A stretch of DNA of 64,000 nt, taken from the NCBI GenBank assembly GCA_028282465.1, contig JANQHX010000093.1, positions 1 through 64,000 of the forward strand, in the 5' to 3' direction. The DNA is from Gynuella sp. GTDB lineage: Bacteria > Pseudomonadota > Gammaproteobacteria > Pseudomonadales > Natronospirillaceae. Below the pieces are notes generated by a model. That model did no database searches, was not told the DNA's origin, and saw only the letters and a list, made by a program, of their open reading frames with translations. Below are positions 17,156-26,025 of the stretch, one piece after another. Numbering within the stretch: position 1 is the stretch's first letter; every line of letters begins with the position of its first letter. The translations under genes and the position numbers were made by a program.

Positions 17156-18637
17156 TTATTTGAATGCCTGTATTAAGCCGTCTCTAGTACCAATGACAAT
17201 GATGCCGTTCCAGATAGCTGGGGTGGCGGCAACATAATCACTGAGCTGTTTTTTCCAAATGAGGTCACCAGTGTTGGCATCAAAGTTGTAAAGGACACCG
17301 GCATAGTCAGCGGTAATCACTCGACCATCTACCAGCGCCGGCGATGACCAACTGCTTGCGTCGAGTTTACGCTTCCAAGCGAGCTTCCCAGTTTCCATAT
17401 ATACGGCATACAAGTAACTGTCATCCGCGGTAAATATAACTTTGTCTTGATGTAAAACGGCAGATGAATAAATGCCAGTAGCGCCCACCTCAAAGTACCA
17501 CTGTTTCTGTCCTTCTGAGTTTAGCTTCAACATTCCACCGGGATTTTCAGTGTTATCCTTTTCAACACCTATGTAAATACTGCCATCCTTAGTGTCTATA
17601 ACAGGGGTTGCATCGGTATCGTCCCCTGAGTTGAATGATTCAATTAGTTTTCCTGAATGCTTGTTGAGAATTAATACTTCTCCTCGACCCGTACCCACAA
17701 TGATGTGATCCTGGTAAATCGCAACAGAGGATTCGATGCCGACGTATGGCTCTTTGCGATTTTTGTAACGGAACTCACTTTGAGGCGCTTCAGATGGATA
17801 AATCCATAATCTTTCATAGGGATGGGTTAAAGAGATTTTTCTAACATAGCCATCTTCGCCACCAAAATAAGCGAAACCGTCCTCGATGGCAGCGCTGCCA
17901 TCGAAATCATAAGAGACACTTGGAGTATAAACAGCCTCTTCTTGATGAATCACTTCCAGGCTGTAACGATCTAACAAGTGCATCGCATTGGCCCAGCTAC
18001 CAACAACTACAAACTCATCTGTGAGTGCAGGGGAGCTTTTTATAATTTGTAGATTTTTTTCCGACCGATGAATGAGCTCACCTGTGAGTAAGTCGAGCTT
18101 ATAAACATAACCGTCTAGAGAACCGGCATAAACAACCCATCTGTCTTGTTCCTTGGCAATTGCTGGCTGACCGGTCCAGCCTAGGCCCATCCACTCTCGA
18201 CCACTTTTTGAAACATATTTGTCGGTTTCAAATTGCCAGATCTGTTGAGGCTCCTTATCAGATATCGGGCCTGTCCCAAAAAAGCTCCGGGTGTTATTAC
18301 CTCGAAATTGCATTAGGCCATCTGGCACAGCCATGTCTTCCGATTTGGTACTTGGGCTGACTTGCTGCTCACCCTTTGTTTCGGCTCCTTTGGATTCTGA
18401 GTCGCTGGTTTCTGGAGGGCGATTATCCAAACTAGATTGTTCTGACTGAACTTCGTTAGGAGATTCAAGCTCAGGTGTTTGGATTTCAGGGTCTTTGATT
18501 TCAGAGTTCGTGGTTTCAGACGTCCTGGTTTCAGGCGTTTGCTCAGTATTGGATTCAAGAGTAGGTGGTATCGCGGTGCAGCCAATTAACAAAGTTACAA
18601 AAGTTAAGGTTAACTTGGACTGAATCTGTTTGCGCAT
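17156..18637 (-). CDS. PQQ/BamB-like beta-propeller lipoprotein with pentapeptide-repeat linker
   Basis: 493 residues. Lipoprotein signal ending LLIGC (Cys20). Residues about 30-100 are a low-complexity Glu/Thr/Ser/Pro linker built of five-residue units with Glu at the third place (TPETR, TSETT, NSEIK, DPEIQ, TPELE, later PPETS, DSESK, GAETK). Residues about 105-493 are PQQ-type propeller blades with repeated patterns such as VYAGSLDGYVYKLDLLTGEL, AYFGGEDGYVRKI, IYIGVEKD, YAVYMETGKLAWKR and YNFDANTGDLIWKK. It is probably an outer-membrane-anchored scaffold held off the membrane by the linker. It is divergent from the outer-membrane barrel at 18716. It is not BamB itself: the linker and context differ. 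Confidence 0.82.
   Translation of the reverse strand: MRKQIQSKLTLTFVTLLIGCTAIPPTLESNTEQTPETRTSETTNSEIKDPEIQTPELESPNEVQSEQSSLDNRPPETSDSESKGAETKGEQQVSPSTKSEDMAVPDGLMQFRGNNTRSFFGTGPISDKEPQQIWQFETDKYVSKSGREWMGLGWTGQPAIAKEQDRWVVYAGSLDGYVYKLDLLTGELIHRSEKNLQIIKSSPALTDEFVVVGSWANAMHLLDRYSLEVIHQEEAVYTPSVSYDFDGSAAIEDGFAYFGGEDGYVRKISLTHPYERLWIYPSEAPQSEFRYKNRKEPYVGIESSVAIYQDHIIVGTGRGEVLILNKHSGKLIESFNSGDDTDATPVIDTKDGSIYIGVEKDNTENPGGMLKLNSEGQKQWYFEVGATGIYSSAVLHQDKVIFTADDSYLYAVYMETGKLAWKRKLDASSWSSPALVDGRVITADYAGVLYNFDANTGDLIWKKQLSDYVAATPAIWNGIIVIGTRDGLIQAFK
18390..18560 (-). repeat. Degenerate 15-bp coding repeat (pentapeptide units)
   Basis: Within the lipoprotein gene, TTTCAG-like words recur every 15 bases on the plus strand and encode the [TND][PS]E-x-x pentads of the linker. 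Such a tract is prone to slippage and could vary in length between strains. Confidence 0.6.
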
Positions 18638-18715
18638 GGAAACTGGAAACCCTGATATTAGAATTTATGCTTAAGGGTAACCGATTTCACAATAAGATGA
18701 TCTGGGGAACGTTGT

Positions 18716-19567
18716 GTGGCATCGAAAAAGCCAAACTCCCTAGGATCAGGAAAAGAAACATTGGCACTAAGCATTCGAATTATCCTTAGTTTTTATCTTC
18801 TTGCCCAACCACTTACGGTATTTGGTGAACAAATATTGCTGTTAAGTGGCTTCAAACAAGGCTTTGACTACACAGAATACGACACAGATGGAGAGTTCCT
18901 TAACTCTGAAAAAGGCTTTATCCATGGGGTTCAAGGAGGTGTCTACTCTGAACTTAGTGAACACTGGGAGCTTAGAATTGATGGGCAATATGCAAGGGGT
19001 ACCGTTGAATACGATGGCCAGCTTCAAAACGGCACTCCCTTTGTGAGTCAGACTCATGAAACGGTCTACGGATTCAATGGCCGAGTACGATACTATTTAT
19101 TCAAGCCAAAAAAACTTTGGATGGAGCTGGGATGGGGTGCAGATGTTTGGTATCGAGATATCCAAGGGCGAGGGAATATCAATGATCTGTACGAGGTTTA
19201 TCGATGGCGTCATGGTCTCGCTGGTATAGGCGTTAAATTGGATGATGGCGTTAATCAATTTGAAGCGGGTGCCCGTCTTCAAGCGAACTATAACTCGACC
19301 ATGGTCATTGACCTGAGCGATCTCGGTTATGGCAAACCCAAGTTGGATTTAGGATCTCGTAACGGCTACCAACTGGATACTGCCTATTTGCGTAAGGTTA
19401 ACAATTGGTTTGGATTAAGAGCTTACTACCAATATCGAACCTGGGTTTGGGGGAAAAGTAACACAGAGCTTGTTTCGGGCCCGGGAAGTAACTTGCTGAT
19501 ATATGAGCCCTATAGCGAGAGCTATATGCACTTCTTCGGGTTAGGTGTTAGCTATTTTTGGGACTAG
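18716..19567 (+). CDS. Outer-membrane beta-barrel protein, function unknown
   Basis: 283 residues. A hydrophobic signal segment IRIILSFYLLAQPLTVFG is followed by alternating strands (VQGGVYSELSEHWELRIDGQYARG, ETVYGFNGRVRYYLF, LWMELGWGADVWYRD) typical of a small barrel, and an aromatic C-terminus, FGLGVSYFWD. The GTG at 18716 has GGGGA upstream but leaves a long N-region. The TTG at 18761 (AGGAAAAG upstream) would give a signal peptide of ordinary length and may be the true start. It is divergent from the propeller lipoprotein with 78 bases between, so the two may be co-regulated partners. Confidence 0.75.
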   Translation: MASKKPNSLGSGKETLALSIRIILSFYLLAQPLTVFGEQILLLSGFKQGFDYTEYDTDGEFLNSEKGFIHGVQGGVYSELSEHWELRIDGQYARGTVEYDGQLQNGTPFVSQTHETVYGFNGRVRYYLFKPKKLWMELGWGADVWYRDIQGRGNINDLYEVYRWRHGLAGIGVKLDDGVNQFEAGARLQANYNSTMVIDLSDLGYGKPKLDLGSRNGYQLDTAYLRKVNNWFGLRAYYQYRTWVWGKSNTELVSGPGSNLLIYEPYSESYMHFFGLGVSYFWD

Positions 19568-19571
19568 TTAG

Positions 19572-19889
19572 CTAGTAAGGTTTTTCACCACCGCATTTCC
19601 AGCAAACATCAAAAGAACTGTGATTCTCTTCCTTACAATTAGCGCACACCCATTCTTTTCCTTCTTGTTTATAAAATCCTTCTTGCCATTCTGAAATCAA
19701 ACGCTTGGCAATTGCCGCGTCTTCATTGTCATGAACCCATACTTCAGGCCACGACTCAAAAGGGGAAAGCTCACCCACACCACCCGCAGCAAAACAATTT
19801 TGAACTGAACACTCAATGCCCCTTGCTTCCAGTGCTGCATGGACATTCCACACCATAAACCTGTCGCTATTGCTGTAAACCTTTATCAT
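19572..19889 (-). CDS. DUF2007 protein with RanBP2-type zinc finger
   Basis: 105 residues. Residues 1-70 match the DUF2007 (GlnB-like, putative signal-transducing) pattern: IKVYSNSDRFMVWNVHAALEARGIEC, then EVWVHDNEDAAIAKRLI. Residues 79-98 fit W-x-C-x2-C-x3-N-x6-C-x2-C exactly, the RanBP2-type zinc finger. Cytosolic. It is divergent from rlmD and nearly abuts the barrel gene tail to tail. Function is unknown; the finger suggests RNA or protein binding (inference). Confidence 0.85.
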   Translation of the reverse strand: MIKVYSNSDRFMVWNVHAALEARGIECSVQNCFAAGGVGELSPFESWPEVWVHDNEDAAIAKRLISEWQEGFYKQEGKEWVCANCKEENHSSFDVCWKCGGEKPY

Positions 19890-19983
19890 TTAGTCGCTTT
19901 GTCCAACCTTTGTTATTATTCTTTGTTACGTAAGAGTAGCATTTTTTAAGTTTAACTCGATTGATAACTAAGTAGGAGATCCC

Positions 19984-21159
19984 TTGAGCCGCCGCCGAAA
20001 ACTCTCCCCTCCTCCTTTTAAAACCAAAACCCGTACCAGTTCTTTTTTAAATAAAATCGAAGAATTGGAAATAGATAACTTATCCAGTAATGGCCGTGGT
20101 GTCGCTCGTCTAAACGGTAAAGTTGTCTTCATTTCAGGCGCATTACCAAGGGAAATAGTTAAGGCTAGAATCACTCGAGTTAAAAAGGATTTTATGGAAG
20201 CTGACTTAATCCAGGTGTTGCAATCGAATCCTCATCGAATTGACCCCCCGTGTTCTCGATTTGGCCGTTGTGGCGGCTGCCAAATGCAACATCTAGCATA
20301 CCCTCAGCAGCTGGAATTTAAAAAGCAGCGAGTCATTGAAGCCTTTGCAAGGCAGGGTGGTATTGTTTTGGGTGGTTTGGAAATAATTGCTTCCGAGCCT
20401 TTTGCTTATCGAAACCGGGTACGCTTTCACCGAAAGAAAAATTCCTCCATGCTTGGCTTTAGGCAAGCCGGTAGCCATGAAATAGAATTAATTGATCAGT
20501 GCCCGGTACTGGTGCCATCCATTAATCAGTGGCTCGAAAGCACACATAGCCTTCCGAACAGTGAATCCATTCCCGTGTTTAGTGAAGGATCAGATGGCGC
20601 ATCATGCCATAGTGATGATGATGTATTTTCTATCACCCTAAATGGCAAAAAAGTATTCCTTTCAAACCAAGTGTTCTTTCAAAGTAACCTATCTCTGTTA
20701 CCGAAACTTATTGATCACGTATTAGATCAGACGATTCCTGGATTGGTCATGGACCTATTCGCCGGAATTGGATTGTTTTCTGTGTTTCTTCAAGATCAAT
20801 GTCAAAAAGTGATCGCGGTAGAGATGAATGAAAGCTGTCAGAAAATCGCAGATAAACATTTAGGTCATAATGTTGAGAGATACTACGCACCTGTTGAAGA
20901 ATGGATAAAGCAAAATCAAACCACAGTTTTAGATACTGTGATTATTGACCCACCGCGAGAAGGTGTTGATGCCGATGCCTTAGAGTCAATCAAAAGACTG
21001 AATTGCAAGAGGCTTATCTATGTAAGCTGTAACCCCATTACTCAAGCCAGAGATTTAAAGATTCTTAAAGAAACTTTCAAAATAAACACGGCAACTTTAT
21101 TCGATATGTTTCCTCAAACCCACCATATCGAAACCGTAGTCACCATGGATAAAAAATAG
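19984..21159 (+). CDS. rlmD: 23S rRNA (uracil-C5)-methyltransferase, RlmD/RumA type
   Basis: 391 residues. N-terminal TRAM domain about 18-80 (ELEIDNLSSNGRGVARLNGKVVFI). Iron-sulfur cysteines CSRFGRCGGC plus Cys in IDQCPVL. SAM-binding motif MDLFAGIGLFSVFL, then VIIDPPREG and the catalytic Cys in YVSCNPITQARDL. Family members methylate U1939 (RlmD) or related uridines; RlmD is about 433 residues in E. coli, so this copy is short, mostly in the middle. The start is TTG at 19984 with TAGGAGA five bases upstream. The stop is 8 bases before the GST gene, so co-transcription is likely. RlmD versus RlmC is the remaining doubt; the TRAM domain favours RlmD. Confidence 0.9.
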   Translation: MSRRRKLSPPPFKTKTRTSSFLNKIEELEIDNLSSNGRGVARLNGKVVFISGALPREIVKARITRVKKDFMEADLIQVLQSNPHRIDPPCSRFGRCGGCQMQHLAYPQQLEFKKQRVIEAFARQGGIVLGGLEIIASEPFAYRNRVRFHRKKNSSMLGFRQAGSHEIELIDQCPVLVPSINQWLESTHSLPNSESIPVFSEGSDGASCHSDDDVFSITLNGKKVFLSNQVFFQSNLSLLPKLIDHVLDQTIPGLVMDLFAGIGLFSVFLQDQCQKVIAVEMNESCQKIADKHLGHNVERYYAPVEEWIKQNQTTVLDTVIIDPPREGVDADALESIKRLNCKRLIYVSCNPITQARDLKILKETFKINTATLFDMFPQTHHIETVVTMDKK

Positions 21160-21167
21160 GCACAGTT

Positions 21168-21743
21168 ATGAAACTTTATATTTCACCTACCTCTCCATAC
21201 ACCCGAAAAGTTCGCATTCTAATTCGTGAATTGGGGGTATTAGACAAGGTAGAAGAAGTGAGGGTAAATACCGCAGAACCCGACCCAGAATTCGCGGATG
21301 CTAACCCAATGGGTAAGGTGCCTACTTTGATTGTTGAAGATCAGGCCTTGTGTGATAGTCAATTGATTATTGAGTACCTACAAAAACAATTCAGTAATGA
21401 CCATCAAAATGATTGGGCAGTGAAAAATCATATTTGGATGGCACAGGGTTTGATTGATTGTGCTTATCAATGGGTGATGGAACATCGAAAACCTGATGCA
21501 CCTATTTCAGATGCTATACTGAATAAGCTTCAGGGAAAAATTACCAAGCTTCTAACTTATTTAGATCGCCATCTACCCGATATGGTGCAGGATCAAACTT
21601 ATGGCATTACCTTGGGCTGCGCCTTGTCTTACTTGGAGTTTCGTGAAGTGAGACAAGATTGGTCAGAAACAGCGCCTCACTTAGCTGATTGGTTTGAAAA
21701 GTGGAAGCAATCTGAGAGTGTTAAGCAAACTGCACCGGAATAA
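21168..21743 (+). CDS. Glutathione S-transferase family protein
   Basis: 191 residues. Thioredoxin-like N-domain with MKLYISPTSPYTRKVRILIRE, the cis-Pro segment GKVPTLI and DSQLIIEYL; an all-helical C-domain follows. The Ser in the TSPYTRK segment may be the active-site residue. Eight bases after rlmD, so likely in its operon. Substrate unknown. Confidence 0.9.
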   Translation: MKLYISPTSPYTRKVRILIRELGVLDKVEEVRVNTAEPDPEFADANPMGKVPTLIVEDQALCDSQLIIEYLQKQFSNDHQNDWAVKNHIWMAQGLIDCAYQWVMEHRKPDAPISDAILNKLQGKITKLLTYLDRHLPDMVQDQTYGITLGCALSYLEFREVRQDWSETAPHLADWFEKWKQSESVKQTAPE

Positions 21744-21770
21744 ACCGAAATAAAAAAGGAAGGAACGAGC

Positions 21771-22010
21771 GTGACCTTTTTTGCACAACTTGCCATTGTT
21801 TTAAGTTTCATTGTTTTTGTACTCAGATTTTTCGCCGCAGGCTATTTAAAAGATAGCATTCAAGGCGCAGGCTACAATCCTGGGCACACAGCTGTGTGGT
21901 TTTTATTTCCTGAAAACTATCGAGGCTATGGTAAGTCTTTGTGCAAAAGTGGCAAAGTACTGGGTGCGGGCATAGTTGTTTCCATGCTGACTCACTTCAT
22001 ACTTTTATAA
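21771..22010 (+). CDS. Small membrane protein, unknown
   Basis: 79 residues starting GTG with a strong AAGGAAGGA ribosome-binding site. Two hydrophobic segments (about 4-25 and 60-78) flank a hydrophilic loop with LKDSIQGAGYNPGHTAVWFLFPENYRGYG. It starts 27 bases after the GST gene and probably shares its transcript. No known family recognised. Confidence 0.7.
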   Translation: MTFFAQLAIVLSFIVFVLRFFAAGYLKDSIQGAGYNPGHTAVWFLFPENYRGYGKSLCKSGKVLGAGIVVSMLTHFILL

Positions 22011-22020
22011 GAGCTTCTAA

Positions 22021-23799
22021 TTAAATAACGGCTTTACTAATCGGGCTTGAAGTCGAGGAAATATTGCTGTCATCTTTAAGCACATAAATGCCATTGCCAG
22101 CGAGTCGTTTAGAGTGATACTTCGCCATGGATTCTGACTGTGCCATTTGATTGGGTACTTCTGGATCTAGCATGGTGCTTGAAACAACCGCGACGGAAAT
22201 GCTGATGAAGGGAAATACTTTATAGTTGCCATCCCGGTCTCTGGTCTTACATCCACCTAAATTAATGTGCTCTTCTAAATAAAGTTTTTTAACTTCGTTA
22301 TTAAAGCGATGCTGTACCCATCTTAAGGTTGGTAAAAAGGAATCGCTCTCGCAAATAAATACAAAGTCATCACCGCCTTTGTGTCCGATAAAGGTTGGCG
22401 AATCGGACGGCGTTCGTTTCAACAAATTGGCTAGCAATAAAATCGCGTCATCACCCAACTGATAGCCATATACATCGTTGAAGGATTTAAAATAGTTAAT
22501 ATCTATGTATGCAATGTAGAATATTTTATGGTTAGCAAGATTACGCTTAATCATCCGGCTTATTGGAACTTCTCCAGGTAAATTCGTCAGCGGATTGTTA
22601 TATCGGGCTTGATGCAATTGTTGGCGAGTAATGGTTTTTAATAAATCTTTTGCGACACCAACGCCTTCATATTCTCCAGAGTCATTTACAATAATAAAGT
22701 GTTGTCTTAAATAAGATGATTCTTCTAAGGTAATTTTTTCAGAGAGTTTTTCTAAACTTAGGTTACCATTCACTTGCATCACATTGTTAGAAAGCAATCG
22801 GCTAGCGTTCCAGCGACCCAACATGTTTTTACCTGTGGGCTGTTTTCTAACTTCCCAAATCTTTGATTTTAAAATGACACCAAAAACTCTGCCGTCTTCC
22901 ACCACGGGTAACAAACTGAGATCTGGGTCTTCCTGAAACCTTTGCCAAACATGATTTAGTTTTTCCATGGGTGAAATTGGCGTTAATGGCCGAATTAAAT
23001 CTTTAGCCCGTAGTTTTCCATGTTGCTCAGAATAATCTAAATGACTGGAATAACCTTTTAGGTTTTGCAGAAGGTGTTGCGGGGGATTTTCAGATGGTCT
23101 TGCAAAAAAGTAACCTTGGAAAAAATGAATACCAATTCGAGTCAGGGTGTGAACATCTTTAAAGTCTTCAACCCCTTCAGCAATTAGACGACAGCCCAGT
23201 GACCTAGCTAAATCTGTTATGGCTCTTGCAAATGCCAGCTTGGTGCTGTCAGTATGAATGCCATGCACAAAATGACGATCAAGCTTCACAAAGTCGGGGC
23301 GTATTTCAGACCATTGCAGCAAACCCGAATAGCCTGCACCTAAGTCATCAATGGCATTCTCGAATCCTTCGCTGCGATATCCTCGCACATGCTTGATTAG
23401 CTGAGCCATGTCATCGGCAGGATATTTTTCGGATAGTTCTATAACCAGGGCAGATGGCTCCTGACCATATTTCTCTAATATTTCCTTAGTTTTTCCCCTG
23501 GGATAACTCGGTGAAATAAGAGCTTTTGGGCTGAAATTGATAAACAGTTTTCCAGAAAGTTTCTGTTCGAAGAATCGTTGGATGGATAACTCACGGCAGG
23601 AGATTTCTAATTCGGCTAAGAGTCCTGCTTCTTCAGCAGCAGTAAATAGCGTGTACGGGTCTTCGTAAGGGCTGCCTTTAGGCCCCCTACTCAAGGCTTC
23701 GTATCCAATAATATGACCATTACGACTGTCCACTATTGGCTGAAAAAAAGATCTGATCCCATGTCCTTGGGACAATCGCAACAATACGTTCGACGACAT
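22021..23799 (-). CDS. EAL-CBS-GGDEF protein, probable cyclic di-GMP phosphodiesterase with degenerate cyclase domain
   Basis: 592 residues, cytosolic. EAL domain 1-245 with catalytic motifs kept: EAL at 34-36, INFSP, IELSE, DDLGAGYSG, KLDRHFV, IAEGVE, QGYFFARP. Two CBS-like repeats about 260-390. C-terminal GGDEF-like domain about 400-570 has GGDDF at 475-479 instead of GGDEF and no RxxD inhibitory site (DSPT there). So the phosphodiesterase looks active and the cyclase half probably serves as a GTP-binding regulatory domain. CBS domains often bind adenine nucleotides. It converges with the small membrane gene. Confidence 0.88.
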   Translation of the reverse strand: MSSNVLLRLSQGHGIRSFFQPIVDSRNGHIIGYEALSRGPKGSPYEDPYTLFTAAEEAGLLAELEISCRELSIQRFFEQKLSGKLFINFSPKALISPSYPRGKTKEILEKYGQEPSALVIELSEKYPADDMAQLIKHVRGYRSEGFENAIDDLGAGYSGLLQWSEIRPDFVKLDRHFVHGIHTDSTKLAFARAITDLARSLGCRLIAEGVEDFKDVHTLTRIGIHFFQGYFFARPSENPPQHLLQNLKGYSSHLDYSEQHGKLRAKDLIRPLTPISPMEKLNHVWQRFQEDPDLSLLPVVEDGRVFGVILKSKIWEVRKQPTGKNMLGRWNASRLLSNNVMQVNGNLSLEKLSEKITLEESSYLRQHFIIVNDSGEYEGVGVAKDLLKTITRQQLHQARYNNPLTNLPGEVPISRMIKRNLANHKIFYIAYIDINYFKSFNDVYGYQLGDDAILLLANLLKRTPSDSPTFIGHKGGDDFVFICESDSFLPTLRWVQHRFNNEVKKLYLEEHINLGGCKTRDRDGNYKVFPFISISVAVVSSTMLDPEVPNQMAQSESMAKYHSKRLAGNGIYVLKDDSNISSTSSPISKAVI

Positions 23800-23945
23800 A
23801 ATTCTTTTTAAATTGACTTTCTTCGCTGTGATGAACTTTACAGTTTAGGGAGAGAAGAATAATGGAATTTTTATTGAAAAAGAAAGCTTTTCGTGGATTT
23901 CGATCAAGCTTTCAGTGTTTCTTGATGGCTGGAAATGCAGAAACA

Positions 23946-23980
23946 AAACACCTTTCATCTAATTTAGATGAAAGGTGTTT
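23946..23980 (-). terminator. leuA intrinsic terminator
   Basis: Perfect stem of about 16-17 bp (arms centred on ACACCTTTCATCTAA) with a three-base loop, 13 bases past the leuA stop, followed on the minus strand by TTTTGTTTC. Confidence 0.85.
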
Positions 23981-23992
23981 GTGGGAGATGAA

Positions 23993-25693
23993 TTAAGAGT
24001 TGGCGACTGTTGCTTGACGAACAATGGCACCAGACTTAATTGCATTATTAATTGATCTTAAAACGGCAACTAAGGATGCCATAACAATGTCTTCATCCGT
24101 GGCCACACCGAAGTAACTCTTTCCAGATACCTCTATCTGAATATAGCTCACGGCTTTTGCATCAGCACCTGAGCCTATTGCATGTTCCGAATAGTCGGTT
24201 AGGTTAAAATCAATGCCGCTGACTTCTTTAATTGCAGACACAAATGCAGCGATTGGTCCATTACCTTGGCCATTAATGATGACGCTTTGACCGTCTTCAT
24301 GAAGCACTGCTCTCACTGAGTCTGTGTTAGAGCCTTTGTCTCTCTGAATGCCATATTCTCTTAACGAAAATGGCATATTGCTGAGCATAAATTCCTGTTG
24401 GAATGTGCTGAAAATAGTTTGGGAATTCACTTCAGTTTGAGTATCTTCAGAAACTTTTTGAATCGCTTTGCTGAATTCCATTTGTAGGGCTCTTGGCAAG
24501 CGGTAACCGAAATCCTGCTCCATTACATAAGCTACGCCACCCTTGCCAGACTGGCTGTTGATGCGAATAACTTCTTGGTACCTTTTACCAACATCTTTTG
24601 GATCAATTGGCAAATACGCGATTTCCCATTCTTCCCCTTCACCATAATTCGATAAGGATTTTTTAATGGCGTCTTGGTGTGAACCGCTAAATGCGGTAAA
24701 CACCAATTCACCGGCATAGGGATGGCGCGGATGAATATCCATTTGATTCGAGTATCGATAGGTTTCAACAATGTCTGACATGTTGTGCATATTTAATTTT
24801 GGATCAATGCCTTGGCTGTACATGTTCATTGCCATACACACAATGTCTAGGTTGCCTGTGCGTTCGCCATTTCCAAATAAAGTACCCTCGACTCGATCTG
24901 CTCCAGCCATCAATGCTAATTCAGAAGCAGCGACACCTGTGCCCCTGTCATTATGAGTGTGAATGGATAAAACAATTGAATCTCTGCGCACTAAATTTCT
25001 GCACATCCATTCAATTTGATCGGCAAAAACATTAGGTGTTGCCATCTCTACTGTTGAAGGCAAATTAATAATGCATTTATTGTCTGGAGTGGGTTCCCAG
25101 GTTTCGATAACTGCATTTGTGACTTCAACCGCAAAATCTAATTCAGTTCCCGTAAAACTTTCTGGGGAATATTGAAAAGTCCATTCAGAGTTTGGATTTT
25201 TTTGTGCGTGTTCTTGAACCCACTTTGCACCCTGAACCGCAATGGCTTTAATGCCTTCACGATCCATTTTGAAAACTTTTTCCCTTTGAACTTTTGAAGT
25301 GGAGTTATAAACATGCACTATGGCTTTTTTAACACCCTTCAACGCTTCATAGGTTCTTTCTATTAAATGCTCACGTGCCTGAACCAACACTTGAATCGTC
25401 ACATCTTCAGGGATTCGATTTTCATCAATGATTTTTCTAACGAAATCAAAATCTGGCTTAGATGCGGAAGGAAAGCCTACTTCAATTTCTTTAAATCCCA
25501 TGCTCACTAATAGATCCCACATGCGAGTTTTTTGATCAACCGTCATGGGTTCTACCAGAGCTTGGTTTCCATCTCTTAAATCAACAGAACACCAAGTAGG
25601 TGCTTTAGAAATAACTTGATCCGGCCAGGTACGATCAGACAACTGGACCGGTTGAAAGGGCTTGTATTTTTTATGGTTAAATTGGTTGGCCAT
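23993..25693 (-). CDS. leuA: 2-isopropylmalate synthase
   Basis: 566 residues. Condenses acetyl-CoA with 2-oxoisovalerate, the first step of leucine synthesis. Signature DLRDGNQALVEPM near residue 40, VGFPSASKPDFDF, IHTHNDRGTGVAASELA and GTLFGNGERTGNLD; a C-terminal allosteric domain (about 440-560) mediates leucine feedback. The N-terminal segment FNHKKYKPFQPVQLSDRTWPDQ identifies the long LeuA type found in Pseudomonas and actinobacteria, not the E. coli type. GGAG precedes the ATG by eight bases. The leader upstream encodes a Leu-rich peptide and an attenuator. Confidence 0.97.
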   Translation of the reverse strand: MANQFNHKKYKPFQPVQLSDRTWPDQVISKAPTWCSVDLRDGNQALVEPMTVDQKTRMWDLLVSMGFKEIEVGFPSASKPDFDFVRKIIDENRIPEDVTIQVLVQAREHLIERTYEALKGVKKAIVHVYNSTSKVQREKVFKMDREGIKAIAVQGAKWVQEHAQKNPNSEWTFQYSPESFTGTELDFAVEVTNAVIETWEPTPDNKCIINLPSTVEMATPNVFADQIEWMCRNLVRRDSIVLSIHTHNDRGTGVAASELALMAGADRVEGTLFGNGERTGNLDIVCMAMNMYSQGIDPKLNMHNMSDIVETYRYSNQMDIHPRHPYAGELVFTAFSGSHQDAIKKSLSNYGEGEEWEIAYLPIDPKDVGKRYQEVIRINSQSGKGGVAYVMEQDFGYRLPRALQMEFSKAIQKVSEDTQTEVNSQTIFSTFQQEFMLSNMPFSLREYGIQRDKGSNTDSVRAVLHEDGQSVIINGQGNGPIAAFVSAIKEVSGIDFNLTDYSEHAIGSGADAKAVSYIQIEVSGKSYFGVATDEDIVMASLVAVLRSINNAIKSGAIVRQATVANS

Positions 25694-25740
25694 ATTGGCA
25701 ATCTCCGAAAAACAGTAACTTTAGGCTAAGACGAAAACAT

Positions 25741-25766
25741 AAAAAGTGGCTTTGGAGAATGGCCAC
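25741..25766 (-). terminator. leu attenuator hairpin
   Basis: GTGGC, 11 bases, GCCAC, then TTTTT on the minus strand, 48 bases before the leuA ATG. The upstream GGCCA in the end of the leader gene can pair with TGGCC in the 5' arm, giving a mutually exclusive antiterminator. Fold inferred by eye. Confidence 0.7.
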
Positions 25767-25775
25767 CGGACACCA

Positions 25776-25868
25776 CTAACTCTTGGCCCGGCGACCGATA
25801 ATTAGTCGCAGCACTAAAGATAGCAGCGTTAGAGAGAGTGTTTTATTAAAAGTTCTTGAGTTGTTCAT
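25776..25868 (-). CDS. leuL: leu operon leader peptide (attenuator)
   Basis: A 30-codon frame beginning MNNSRTFNKT and then reading L-S-L-T-L-L-S-L-V-L-R-L: seven Leu codons within 12 positions (CTC, CTA, CTG, CTA, TTA, CTG, CTA). It ends TAG 10 bases before the terminator hairpin. Ribosome stalling at these codons when charged Leu-tRNA is scarce would favour antitermination. Weak ribosome-binding site (AAGG/TGGA) upstream. This matches the classic leu leader design. Confidence 0.85.
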   Translation of the reverse strand: MNNSRTFNKTLSLTLLSLVLRLIIGRRAKS

Positions 25869-25995
25869 TTTGTTCCAGCCTTTGTAGTGAATTCGAAGTA
25901 AAGCGTTGCGATAGCAACAATCCCGGCGCTTCTTAGAGAAGACCGAGGAGGCTGGTAAGCAGTAGTGTGAGGGTGTTATGCGAATTCATAAGTGA

Positions 25996-26025
25996 ATGGT
26001 AGAAGCCATGGCTATGGCGGGTCAA
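25996..26025 (-). promoter_or_regulatory. leuL-leuA promoter
   Basis: Minus strand -35 TTGACC (26020-26025), 18-base spacer, -10 TACCAT (25996-26001). The predicted start near 25989 gives a roughly 120-base untranslated lead before the leader peptide. A 5-bp GTTGC/GCAAC stem lies in this lead. Confidence 0.5.
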
